Origin: Rosa chinensis
Taxonomy: Eukaryota; Streptophyta; Magnoliopsida; Rosales; Rosaceae
DNA length: 64,000 nucleotides
Assembly: GCF_002994745.2 (NCBI RefSeq)
Contig: NC_037093.1
Coordinates: 47,596,384-47,660,383 of the forward strand
Reading direction: 5' to 3'
Shown: piece by piece, positions 1 to 10,452 of the stretch
Layout of the letters: the number at the start of each line of letters is the position of its first letter
How positions within the stretch are numbered: the first letter of the stretch is position 1
Position numbers and translations under genes: made by a program
The notes under the pieces: model-generated
Told to the model about the DNA's origin: nothing
What the model saw: only the letters and a program-made list of their open reading frames with translations
Database searches by the model: none

Positions 1-850
1 AAAATGTATATATTCCACAGAAAAATTAGATAAACTTTAATTAAATCAATTTTATAAGGAAAATCAAAAATCAAAAATAGAAGATGATCGTCTTCTTCTT
101 TTGGAAAATATGAGAGGTCTTGCCAATCTTCTTTCAGCACCACCTTCTCCTTTTCCTTGACTTCAAAAATTGATTTTTCTTTTCAAATCTCCCTTATTGA
201 TTTCATTTCATTTAGGTTTTACACGATTTGCTACAAAAAGCTTCTCACCCAAATCACTCTGCCTTACTGCAGTTTGTGTTGTAAAAATTCATCCTCCCCT
301 AATCCCCTTATTTTCTTCCATCAAGTTAGTATTAGTAATTGCACTACAAGTTTTTATATCTCTCTTTTCCTCTGGTCTTCAATCATTTTTATTAATTATT
401 ACCCCTCTTGTTTCTTCTAGGCCAAAATCACAGCCTATCATTCAATCTAGGTCTAGATGAAGAACTAGAGTTTTTTTTGTTCTTTTTTTCCCTCAATTTG
501 TGCAATTCTGGATTCTGCGATCGAAATATGTTTAACAAATACAATAATTATTGTAATTGCAATCAACATGGAGAATATACAGTTGGAGGAAGAGTGAGGC
601 TATGCCTCTTTTTTCTATTTGCGGGGAGAAGAAGAAGATGACATTCATCTTCTAATTTTGATTCGATTTTCTTTATAAAGTTATTTTAATTTAAGTTTTT
701 ATTTTATTTTCTTTTAGAAATATTTATTGTTTCCACGTCATTTGCCACATCATACATGAAATTAATCAAGATCATTGAAAGTATTTAAATTTAATGGCTA
801 AAAAGAAGTGTATAAATATGTGTAAAATAAAGTGTCCCAGGAACCGGACC
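1..850. other. AT-rich intergenic sequence, no gene recognised
   Basis: Several open frames of 60-100 codons occur here. They are low-complexity, rich in Ser/Phe/Leu from pyrimidine tracts, overlap one another, and match no family I recognise. No repeat boundary is visible in this stretch. Confidence 0.5.
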
Positions 851-904
851 CTATATATATGTATGTGTGTGTGTGTGTGTTTATAAATATATATGCTTAT
901 ATAG

Positions 905-935
<31 letters not shown>

Positions 936-958
936 AACACACACACACATATATATAC
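851..958. repeat. Microsatellite with inverted TG/CA arms
   Basis: A (TA)n/(TG)n tract runs through an AT-rich centre into a (TA)n/(CA)n tract, so TGTGTGTGTTTATA on the left is mirrored by TATAAACACACACA on the right. The result is an imperfect palindrome of about 108 bp that could form a hairpin. It sits directly at the left edge of repeat unit A. Confidence 0.85.
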
Positions 959-2317
959 AAGTGCTTTTATACAGTTGTCTAAATTGTGCGGGTTTGTTTT
1001 TGTCTTGACCCAAACTAAAACTCCATAAACCCTCACAATAGCTCTCGGCTATCTCAAGCAAGAACTTTTCTCTCTTCTACATTTGCAAAGAATTCGAAGA
1101 AATTAACAAGGTATGAATTCATTTTCCAAGTTCTAATCTTTTGTTCTTTCACTATATTAGGTACTACTTGAAATTTGCTGAGATATACATTTGTATTTGA
1201 TATGAAATTTAGAGAAACCCATAAATGCATTTGATGTGAAATTGAGAAATCTGATTGTGAATTCTGTGTTTGTTTTCATATCATCTTTCTTTTCCTTTAA
1301 GGGAAAGATACAGCTCGTCTTGTTCTTTGATTTTTTTTTTTTTTTTTTTGTGGCAATCCTATTTGCAGAGATACCCGTATAGTAGTTTCCATGTGAAACT
1401 TTGACCTAATATCCATTTTTTTGTTTATTTAAAGAATCTAGGTTTTCTTTTTCTTTCTAGGCATATCTATAAAGTAATTGTTTTTTGCATGCCTCTGAAT
1501 TAGTGGATTGCCAATTTATATTCAACAAGCGAAAGATATAAAGGATTGAAGCTGGATTGCTAGGTCTGCAATAGATGTACTGGATTGCTTAGTTTGTGGA
1601 TTATCGAAGTCATTGATAGGATTGGAGCTGCTATTTTAGGAGTTCATGAGTTCTCTATCTTTCAAGGAGGGGTTAGTGGGTTCTGTAGATTAAGGTTGGT
1701 TCTGTGAATAATCTGTGATTAAAATTACTACTTGGGATCCTCAGGGTTGCATACATGCAATTAAATGACTCATAATGGAGCTTAGAGTAAGGAAGGGAAT
1801 AATGGTTATGGGTCACCAAGCCATAGTGGTTGTCCTTAAACAAATCATGATGGAGCACTAAATGGGATTATGGAGCACTTAATGAAATTATGGTAGGTTT
1901 AATGGAACTATGGTAGGTTTTCCAATTAAGCACTAATGGAATCATGATAGGTTTTCCAATTAAGCACTAATGGAATTGAAAATGATGAGTTTTGGAGTGG
2001 TTTTGAGTCACTTTCTGCTCCTTTATTCCTTCAATTATATCTCCACTAAGAATTCAGAATGGGTCTTCGCACTTGTTCTTAATTGGAAAACCTATCATTA
2101 TTCCATTGTTGCAGAACCACCAACAAGGCCCCTGCTGATGATACTATGTACAAGCTTTGACTAGTAGCCTGCCCATACATAATAGTGTACAAATAAATGG
2201 TGCAGTGACACTTATTCTAAATGATGCTAGTGTCACTTAGTCGTACAGTGTCACTTAATAGTGTACAGATAAATGGTGCTAACTTAACCACATGTCTCGT
2301 AGAAAAGCATTAAAACT
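957..2317 (+). repeat. Tandem unit A: promoter/5'UTR-like segment with DUF295 gene fragment
   Basis: Near-identical copies occur at 10453-11832 and, split by a transposon, at 11849-12020 plus 20867-21592. The unit begins with a 5'UTR-like stretch (about 1010-1110) that ends in AAG followed by GTATGA, a plausible exon/intron junction. A long T tract follows. Near 2110-2180 is a short antisense fragment of the DUF295 gene, matching 31905-31980. No open frame in the unit is convincing. Unit A lacks a roughly 30 bp internal duplication that B and C share, so B and C are the closer pair. Confidence 0.8.
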
Positions 2318-2649
2318 AGGGTTAATGCTCATACACCCCAAATCCATAAGAATACTTCTCATACACCCCAGTGTATTTATTTTCTTCCTCTTTACACAAC
2401 TCTTTCTCTCTTTTCTTCCTATCTACACATCTTGTCGAAACCACTACCATTAGTACCCCTTCTTGTTGTCGTTTTCAGTTTGGCTTGATGTCTTTATAGA
2501 GTCTGCATATGCATAGTATTGTTGAAAACGTGGTGGGCCCATCAGAGTTTCTTTTGTTTAAATATACAGATGTTAACAGCCATCCTCTATTTTTCAAAGG
2601 TAAATAGTACGTTTTACTATTCATAATTTCGATTGTTGACAGACTTGAG

Positions 2650-2874
2650 TTGATTGCTATCTGCAAAAATACTAGCAAAGAATTGCAAAAGGAAAGAGAA
2701 AAATTGAGAAAATTGAAAGCCTATAGAGAAAGTCTAAATAGAGAATCTCCCAACTACTGGGATATCATCTACAGACTTCAAACCAGAATCTATAAAGTAG
2801 AACAAGATATTGATAATCTCTTATATGTTCTGGAAGAGGAACAAAAACCTCTTGATTATTTGAGCATTGGTTAG
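2650..2874 (+). CDS. Leader-region small ORF, coiled-coil, 74 codons
   Basis: This short frame lies upstream of the primer-binding site, in what would be the pregenomic RNA leader of the virus. The product is highly charged and predicted helical, with Glu/Lys-rich heptads (KELQKEREKLRKLK) and a second helix ending in LLYVLEEEQ. I recognise no family. It may be a leader small ORF, or the remnant of a virion-associated type protein. Because the integrated copy is linear, its relation to the promoter at 9714 can only be judged by joining the ends in the circular viral genome. Confidence 0.35.
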   Translation: MIAICKNTSKELQKEREKLRKLKAYRESLNRESPNYWDIIYRLQTRIYKVEQDIDNLLYVLEEEQKPLDYLSIG

Positions 2875-2887
2875 ATCCGCAAATCAC

Positions 2888-2899
2888 TGGTATCAGAGC
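2888..2899 (+). promoter_or_regulatory. Primer-binding site complementary to initiator tRNA-Met (viral)
   Basis: TGGTATCAGAGC is the standard caulimovirid minus-strand primer site. It lies 34 bases upstream of the 78-codon ORF and by convention would mark position 1 of the viral genome. Confidence 0.85.
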
Positions 2900-2932
2900 T
2901 TGTAAAATAGCTCAAAGAAGAACCCCTCCTAA

Positions 2933-3169
2933 ATGGGGACAATGTCAGAATTGTTATTAGAGAAAATAAATTCTCTATTAAATTCCTCTGATGAGAAATA
3001 TCTGAGGCTGTTACTAGAATTATCTAGATGTCAAAATCATCTAGAAAAATTACCTGCTATAATCCACCAATTGGAAAGATTGGAAAACAAACTGGATTAT
3101 ATCAAGGAACTTCCAAAAACGGAAGAAGAAAAGCTGACAGTCGTCAGTAGAAAAATCAATGAACAGTAA
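2933..3169 (+). CDS. Caulimovirid small ORF, coiled-coil, 78 codons
   Basis: The frame opens just after the primer site and ends 15 bases before the long polyprotein ORF, the position of the small ORFs 1/2 of badnaviruses and tungroviruses. The product is almost entirely helical, with leucine heptads (LLLEKINSLL, LERLENKLDYIKEL) suggesting an oligomerising coiled coil like those of caulimovirid virion-associated proteins. It is much shorter than badnaviral ORF1 or ORF2. There is a second ATG four codons in (MGTM). Function is inferred only from position and shape. It is uninterrupted in this copy. Confidence 0.5.
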   Translation: MGTMSELLLEKINSLLNSSDEKYLRLLLELSRCQNHLEKLPAIIHQLERLENKLDYIKELPKTEEEKLTVVSRKINEQ

Positions 3170-3183
3170 AAACGCTGGATTCA

Positions 3184-6100
3184 ATGAAAAATATACTGAA
3201 GGACAAGAAAGTGCCTACAGTAAAAATAAAGAAAGCTAATGGATTCAAACAATTAGAAAAACTAGATAAGAATCTTGTTCCAAACATGATTTTTCTGGAA
3301 CCATCTACTAGTCAGACTAGTATCCGGTATGAAAACCCGGAAAAAAAAGATATCAAGATGTTAAGCATCTTTGGAAAAAAGAAAGGAGTACAGCTCCTAA
3401 ATGCTGAAGAGTTCGAATTCAACGAAATCGAACAGGAGGTAAAAAACTCCTCAATCCCAAAATTAGATTTTAAACAAATCTACAAGAGAGGAAAGTTTGA
3501 TCTAATGGATAGCCATTATTTTAAACTTCTGGAAATTACAACCCCCGCTACAGCAGGAGGAGAGACTGATCTTTTACTGATCACTCCTTCAGAAGTTGCC
3601 AGAGCTCAAGCAAAAAAATATCAATTTATGCATATTGGAGCAGTCCAAGTAGGCATAAATCTGCTTGCTCGTGAAGGCATAAACTGTTCAGTTCTATGTG
3701 TCCTACAAGACAATAGATTAACAGACTTCCAAGCTAGTCTGTTGGGAACTCTTGAAGCATTTTTATGTGATCAAGTGGCGTATTTCAACTGCTTCCCAAA
3801 TTTCACCACCTGCTTAAAGGATGCAGCTCACTGTCTACGACTGAGAGTCAAGATAGATGGCATATCAATGAAAGAAGATATGCAGGAACTCGCAATAGTA
3901 TATAGAATATACTATAAATTGATGAGCACTACAGTAGCCCCCAAGACCAGAATAACAAATATTCCGGGTCTTACTACTGGATTCCTCACCAATCAGAAGA
4001 ACCATTCACAACAAATTCATAAAGTTACTTGGAATGAAGTGACTTTTCCTCTTGAATGGAAATTATCCGGTCCAAAAAAGTCACCGGAAAGAGCGAAAGC
4101 AAAAATCTATGAAAGTAGAAAGACTGGAGAAATCAGTCTCAATTTTGACAATCACAGAAAAAGTGATGTCTGTCCTGAGAACCTCAGGATAAACAATAAA
4201 CTTCTCAGAAGAAGCTACAGCACTAGAGAAGCTAGTGTCAGTGGTACAAAACCCACTATTGAAGAGCCAATATCAGAAGAAGAATTAGAAGCTGATCTAA
4301 ACAGACCAGTCAATATGTTCAGAGCAGAAAAGCTCTATGAACTCTATGAAGAAGCAGCATCTTGCGAAGATCCTGAAAGATTAGAAAAACTAATCGAAGA
4401 AATGAAAGAATTCAAAATCAGAAAGACGAGAAAAATCTTTCCTTATCATGATATTGAAATGGAAGAAGGAGAAAGCTCCAGAACTTTCATTAGCGGAGAA
4501 AAAGGGAAAATAAAACTCCCAGCTCAGAAAGCCCCCACGGGTAAAAAAGGGGAAAGAAATTCCCAAAGATTTGTCCCAGAGGACAATCTGCCTAGAGTGC
4601 CAATCACAAATTATGGCATTTGGCCAAATCTAGACAAGAGTCTAGATAAAAGAAAAACCATTGACCAATGGGTAGATAGCCTGATGATGGCTTCTGCACT
4701 TACCCTTGGAAAATTCGAAGCCCCAGATTTGCAGGTGTACTATGAAACTACTCTTACTGGAGTAGCAAAAAAGTATTACCTATCTTTCAAAGAAACTGCC
4801 AGAGAAAGAGACTGGCTAGAAGAATTCAAAAATTCAAAATCTCCTTATGATTTTGCAGTACGCCTGTATGATCAGTTCTGTGGAGATCTCTCAAATCTGA
4901 GTGAGAAGGCTAAAGAAACGGCCAAATCAAATATCTATGCTCTCAAAATCTGTGACATGAGATATTTTGAAGAATACTTGAATGAATTTCAAGAATATTA
5001 CTGTACAATTGGTGAACTAGAGAATACTGATCTAGTTAATCTGTTGCACAGAAAACTCCCTGAACCATGGAGAACAGCTGTGAGAGAAAGCATAGCTGAA
5101 AAATCAATTGAAAGATTTTCAGTTAGAGGAATTGCCGACAGAATCAGGCAACTACTAAAAGAGCAGTGCAAAGCCAATCTTAGAGCTAAGATGGCCAAGA
5201 AACAACTCAAAGGAGTTGAAAATTTCTGCTATGGAATACTTGATATGCCTACAAATTGGGGATGTCATGAATTCCACAGAAAAAAGAAAGAAAAATATTG
5301 CTCTAAAAAATTCAAAAAGAGTAATCAGAAAAAGGATTGGAAATTCAAGAAAAGTTCCAATTACAAAAAACAGCAGGATGAAGATCCTAAAAAGAAATTC
5401 TTCAAGAAAAAGAAGAATACTCATCAGCATAAACAACCAAGCAAGAAAGCTTGCAGATGTTGGTTATGTAAAGCTGAAGGGCATTATGCCAATGAATGCC
5501 CGGAAAAGGGTAAAAGATCTACTAAAGCTCTCTTTGAAGAATATGAGCATATAGTAGAATCAGCAAATATGAAAGGCTACGAAATAGCCTATTCTGATGA
5601 TGAAGAAGACGACAGGTCAGTTTACTCTGCCTGGTCTAAAGAAGAAGATTCATCTGAATCTGAGTCAGATTCTGAAGTAGAGTACTTCGAATCAAGACAG
5701 ATGAATGTTCTAAAAATCAAGAACTGGGAAGAAAGCAAGACAGAATCTCTGATGTCTTCTTATCAGGTAAACCCTAGTACATTCGTTTGTGACTATTGCC
5801 TATGTCACGAAAAGAATGGTTTCCCTATGTTTTGTGAAGAGTCAAAAAAGACTTATCACAAAGAATGCTTCATAGCTGAAGCAAGAAGGAAAACCAAGAA
5901 TGGCATTGTTAGCCAACTGGTTGAACAAGAATATGAAGAATATTTCTCTGAGCAAAAAGAGAATGAAGTAGAAACTCTGTTCCAAGAAATCATGGAACCC
6001 TCTTCCTAAAAAATAAAGGAAGAAATCATCGGTGAAGAAAAAATCGATGAAGATATCGAACTGGTTGAACCACCAGAAATTGTTCCAGAAGAATGTAAAC

Positions 6101-6846
6101 CATTCATTCCAAAGGAACAAGCTCAAGAAAATGAGCTTCAACAATCGAAAGTTGTCTCTACTAGTAGATACAGCAACTACATAGAGATTGGACTGAAATT
6201 CCCTGATCATAAAAAATATCATCTACATGCCTTTGTAGATAATAGATCAGGATTTACTGTTGCAAAGAGATTTGCAATTCCAGAAGAACTCTGGAAAGAA
6301 GAAAAGAAAAGAACCGCTACTGGTGTTACATTTGATGGAAGTCATCTCACCATGAATAAAGTAGCCAAAAATGTTCATATCACCATTGGTGGAGGAACAT
6401 TTATCATCCAGAATGTTTGGCAATCTGAAGGCCAAGGATCAGATTTCTTGTTGGGAAATGATTTCATTCTCCAACAGAGATTTATTCAGGATGAAGAAGC
6501 GATAGGCTTCAGAAAAGGAGAACGGGTGTTCTGGGCAGACCGACTTACACAAGCAAAAAGTGTAGTAGGTCCTGGTTTTACTACTCAGTATCAGAGATCG
6601 CAACAGAATAGTGGTGATCGTACCCCTATAAACCCAAATTCGAGCCTATACTCCAAATCAAGCAACAAGAAGAATTACTTGTTGAAGAATCTTCTGAAGA
6701 AGAAGAAGAAGAAGAAACTAGTGAAGATGAAGAAGCTAGTTTCATCCATGAGCATAACCTCAAGCACTTTCAGAATAAGCTTGAGTCTCAGAAAATTCCC
6801 ACTCTTGATAAAATCAAGAAACTACTCGAACAGAATATCGATGTAG
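3184..6846 (+). pseudogene. Caulimovirid polyprotein, 5' part: movement protein, coat/Gag, protease
   Basis: Codons 1-941 are open to a TAA at 6007. The same frame then continues through the protease region until a frameshift between about 6618 and 6640. Residues about 90-260 match the 30K-type viral movement protein, with the core pattern GAVQVGINLL and a conserved L-D-R segment, which acts in cell-to-cell movement. Residues about 470-720 look like the capsid/Gag core and end in a Lys-rich tail. C757, C759, C762, H767 and C772 form the nucleic-acid-binding knuckle. A second cluster near residues 866-890 keeps the C-x2-C-x11-C spacing known from badnaviruses but not its full Cys set. The protease region (6190-6560) keeps its surroundings (WQSEGQGSDFLLGNDF), but at 6238-6249 shows D-N-R-S in place of the D-T/S-G active site. 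The protein is not expressed intact. Confidence 0.85.
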
Positions 6847-9491
6847 ATCCACAGAAGTTTTGGGAAAAAGACCCAGTGGTCTGTGAATTTAGATTGCATG
6901 ACATGAATGCTACCTGCCATGTCAAAGCCATTCCTCAGTACAAAGAGGAAAATCAAAGAGAATTCAGAAAAGATATTGAAGATCTCCTGAACAAGAGATT
7001 AATTCAAGCTTCCACTAGCCCTCATCATGCTCCAGCATTCTACGTGAGAAATCATGCAGAAAATCTAAGAGGAAAAGCTAGAATGGTGATTGACTACAGA
7101 GATGTCAACAAGAAGACTGTCAAAGACGGTTATCAAATTGCTCAAGTAAGAGTATTGATCAACCAGCTCAGAGGAGCTAAAGTCTTTTCGAAATTCGATG
7201 CAAAGTTGGGTTTCTGGCAGGTCAAGATGCATCCTGAGAGTGTACTTCTCACTGCATTCAGAACGCCACAAGGCCATTACAAATGGTTAGTAATGCCTTT
7301 TGGTCTAAAGCAAGCTCCCTCAATCTTCCAAAGAAAGATAGACAACATCTTCAAGCATGTGGCAGAGTTCTGCGTCGTCTACATAGATGACATCCTAGTC
7401 TTCTCCAAAAACAGAGAAGAACACATGAAACACCTCCATGAGGTAGTAAAGCTGATAGTTTAGCATGGAATTATCCTAAGTGAAAAGAAAATCTTCTTTA
7501 TCTTCGATGAAGTTGATTTCCTAGGAATAAACATCAAAATTGGAGTCATAAAACTCCAACCTCATATCCTTGAGAAGATCTAGAAGTTCCCAGATAGAAT
7601 TCCTGATGCTAAGAGTCTAGAGAGATTCTTTGGTGTCATAAATTATGGGAGAGATTTCATTCCCAAAATCTCAGGGTTAACAACAATGTTATCTCCTAAG
7701 ACAAGTTCCAAAAGAAAATGGAACTTCACAGAAGATAATGAAAAAATTGTGAAGCAGATTAAAAATCTCTGCAAAAACCTCCCTCCTCTTCAACAACCAG
7801 AAGAGAATGATGAAATTATCCTCCAAACAGATGCGAGTGATAATTATTGGTCCGGTATGGTTCTGGCAAAAACGCCTGAAACTAACATTGAAAAGATCTG
7901 CAAATTTTGTAGTGGCAAGTTCAGCCCTGCAGAACTGAATTATCCCACAGGGGAAAAAGAAATTTTGGCTGTCAAGAAAACAATTTTAAATTCTCCATCT
8001 TTTCTTGGAAAACCCTTTACTGTTCGCACCGATTGTGCTAGAGTAAAGAATTTCAAAAATTTCAAACTTGATAAAGCTGCTGATAGAGGAAGATTAGCAA
8101 ACTGGCAATTATTTATTAACCAATATGATTATAATGTTGAATTAATTGTAGGAAACAAGAATTAACTTCCAGACGCATTGACCAGAGAAATGGCAATGTT
8201 CAGCCAAAGAGATGACGACGAAGGTCGTAATCCCAGAAGCAGAAGAACTGGGAAAGAACATGAACCCGAAGAGGATCCCAAAGAAAAAATCCTCAAAAGG
8301 TTTCTGCTAAGTCCGAAAGGCTTGGCCTCAACTGATCAATCCCAGGGTAAAGGATTGGTTAGCCCGTCTCAAACGGCAGACGGTAAAGGCTCATCAAGAC
8401 CGTTGATGGCTGCTGCTTTGCCAAAAAGCAGACCAACTCCAACTGGGGTTATAAATGTTTTTAATTATGAATTAAGAACCTTTGATGCTCCTGTGTTCAG
8501 AACTGGCAGGAGACTAGCTTATCACCAGAAGGCAATCCTGGATAATCTTTTATTTGCCTTTCAAGAAAGAAGCAGTAGTCTGATGTTCGCAGCTCTCTTT
8601 GCATTAGCTGAAGAACTCTATGAAAATGGTAGACCACAGTTTGAAGAAATTCATACACAACAGAGTGCTGTCAGAAAAGAGAAAATTCAGTTCCTCGAAA
8701 GTCTAGAAAGTGCTAGGGTCCCTATCATGGCACTCAATCAATCAGACTGGCATGAATTCCACAGTCTAATAGGAAGTCATAATTCTGAAGATAGAGTCCC
8801 ACCAACCCTCTTTATTATTGCTGGACCTTATGTTGGAAGATACTTGGTCAATGTTCAGAGTGAACATCCTCAAGAACACAAGCTCTGGCTTGTTGAAAAT
8901 GGTTTTGTCCATAATTTGTGGACTAAAACAAATGATGATCTTAAAGGTTTGCCGCCTATCATTGTCAACACAGTCAAAAACATTAGAAAAAATGACTGTA
9001 TACTTCGTTTGAAGTTCAGATCCACTCCTCCAGAATGGATCCATAAGACAAACGGTGGGGTTGAGTATATTTCTCCATACCATTATGTGATAATTATTCA
9101 GAGGAAATATCTGCAGCCTGCCTGTGTGGGTTACAATGGCCAACCTAACTCAAGCATCTCATGGATGAAAGCCATGGCTCTAGAATACATCAAGAAGATC
9201 ATCTCTGAAGATATCAACAATACCTTCCTAGCAGCAGGAGAAAAAACCATTATCACTGCTTAATATCATCCTAACGTAGTCAGCAGTGACCTGTTCCTAT
9301 CTCTTACCAAAAAAGAGATAGATTCGACACTGGCATGCTTATAGTGGGTGGAAAGACTTGAAACTGACAACCACTATAAAATGTATGTTGATACAGATGT
9401 AGAAGACAATGCAACAACTGCTCGTATGGCCCAGGCAGACAACAACTCCTTTGTCCTTGGCCACAATTTTGAAACAGAAGAGAATATGTGA
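6621..9491 (+). pseudogene. Caulimovirid polyprotein, 3' part: RT, RNase H and long C-terminal region
   Basis: This frame is offset from the upstream part by one frameshift. It starts with an acidic Glu-rich linker (about 6680-6760). The reverse transcriptase follows, with the YIDD catalytic motif at 7380-7391 and the fingers/palm motif MVIDYRDVN near 7084. RNase H follows, with TDAS near 7830 and YPTGEKEILAVKK near 7940. In-frame stops are at 7461 (TAG), 7581 (TAG), 8163 (TAA), 9261 (TAA) and 9342 (TAG), and the frame closes at 9489 (TGA). From LPDALTREM at 8166 the frame continues some 440 codons past the usual RNase H end. It passes through a charged/basic linker into a globular-looking region I do not recognise. 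The open stretches between stops show the frame was once continuous. Confidence 0.85.
8178..9491 (+). pseudogene. Unrecognised C-terminal domain of the viral polyprotein
   Basis: About 440 codons in frame with RNase H. The first ~90 are polar, basic and Ser/Gly/Pro-rich, like a disordered linker. From about 8430 the sequence becomes ordered-looking: VINVFNYELRTFDAP, a helical stretch with LMFAALFALAEELYENG, then an alternating strand pattern (PPTLFIIAGPYVGRYLV, HKLWLVENGFVHNLWT) ending in GGVEYISPYHYVIIIQ. I see none of the features expected of the caulimovirus transactivator or aphid-transmission protein. Badnaviral ORF3 does not to my knowledge extend this far. It is interrupted by TAA at 9261 and TAG at 9342, with coding-like sequence on both sides. 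Confidence 0.55.
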
Positions 9492-9713
9492 AGCTACAGG
9501 TGAAGAATCAGCACCAAAATAGCAACTGTAGACCTTTAGACTTTTCTAAAAGCTACTTTTACTTTTTCCAAAAGTCAAGAAAAAGACATTTCACCAACTA
9601 CTTTCTGCTTTTCCCACCCGACCTCCATTATCAGGAGCACTCAGAAAAGATGAAGAGTCACGGAGTTGTCCTGTATATTTTTATGTTTTCAATTGTAATT
9701 TGAGTTCCGCTCC

Positions 9714-9723
9714 CTATATAAGG
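9714..9723 (+). promoter_or_regulatory. Viral pregenomic RNA promoter TATA box
   Basis: CTATATAAGG lies in the intergenic region 220 bases after the last viral stop, the place and form of caulimovirid 35S-type promoters. Transcription would be expected to start near 9745-9755. Direct TTTT/AAAAG-rich motifs lie upstream. Confidence 0.7.
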
Positions 9724-9976
9724 AGCTTTAGCTTCTCTTAGAAGGCATTCGAAAATTTTCATATCAATTCTAGATTCAAAAAATAGAATTAGAAAATTAA
9801 GCAGAAGAGTCTTCTCTCAAGTAGTAGTAGCAGTGTGCTTCCCTTCCTGTTTAAGTGTGAAGCAGTGTACTTCCATTACAAGTAAGTACCTGTTCTCATT
9901 CTTATGGAGAGCTAAACAGCACTTTGCTGTTTACCTGAGAATGAGGCTCTGAATGTTTAGCATGTATGTATATTTG

Positions 9977-9982
9977 AATAAA
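9977..9982 (+). terminator. Viral polyadenylation signal AATAAA
   Basis: It lies about 260 bases after the TATA box, the usual spacing that gives caulimovirid pregenomic RNA its short terminal redundancy. It follows the CT-rich stretch at 9800-9900. Confidence 0.6.
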
Positions 9983-10010
9983 TGAATTCAGATGGTTGCT
10001 AACCCACTTC

Positions 10011-10452
10011 TTCAACCAATATAGTCATCCAGTTGTCATAATTATATTTGTCATTCATGTTTCATTATCCAGTTGTCATTCATGTTTTCTCAACCTAAAA
10101 TTCTAATAATATTGTTTACCTGGAAAAAATCAGTGTTAGAACCAAAAATCAAGACAAGCAGCAGTGATTCCGCCTGTTAAAGTAGCCGTTAGGCGAAAAA
10201 CTTGGGCATGTTGAAGGCTAGTTTTGTTCTTGCTTTTGTCGTCTAGGGCGAAGTTTTTTTTTGGTCAAACATTATTGCTAAAACCACAGGTCAACATAGG
10301 GTACAAGAGGCATTACTTTGAAAAAAACCCATCCCTATTAGTCTTTTTCTATCAGCAATAGTGTAATACAAAAGTTTTGGGCAGTTGGGAAAAATACATG
10401 AGCTTTTTGGGTATACGGGAAAAGACCATTAAAACTAAGGGGTAGATTATAC
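10011..10452. other. Right flank of viral insertion, no gene
   Basis: AT-rich sequence with a short direct repeat of CCAGTTGTCAT (around 10030 and 10070). It may be more viral leader or host DNA. It ends in ATTAAAACTAAGGGG just before unit B, and the same string occurs at the B/C junction. Confidence 0.5.

Larger units (their letters stand above)
2331..10010 (+). mobile_element. Endogenous caulimovirid (pararetrovirus) copy, nearly full length
   Basis: In order the segment holds a tRNA-Met primer site, a small coiled-coil ORF, a movement protein, a coat/Gag region with a Cys-His knuckle, protease, reverse transcriptase and RNase H. A long C-terminal region and an intergenic promoter with polyadenylation signal follow. 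This gene order, with no integrase and no flanking LTRs, is that of Caulimoviridae rather than an LTR retrotransposon. The pattern Cys-x-Cys-x2-Cys-x4-His-x4-Cys is like that of Badnavirus/Tungrovirus, but I cannot name the genus. The outer limits are uncertain. The copy is defective, with at least six stops and one frameshift across the polyprotein, so it reads as an old integrated copy. It lies between tandem units A and B. Confidence 0.88.

Noticed and set aside
772..960. 62-codon minus-strand frame rich in Tyr/Ile/Lys/His
   Set aside because: Translation of the TA/TG microsatellite.
2331..10010. Possibility that the viral segment is an LTR retrotransposon
   Set aside because: No LTRs and no integrase are present. 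Movement and coat protein regions and the promoter/poly(A) spacing are caulimovirid.
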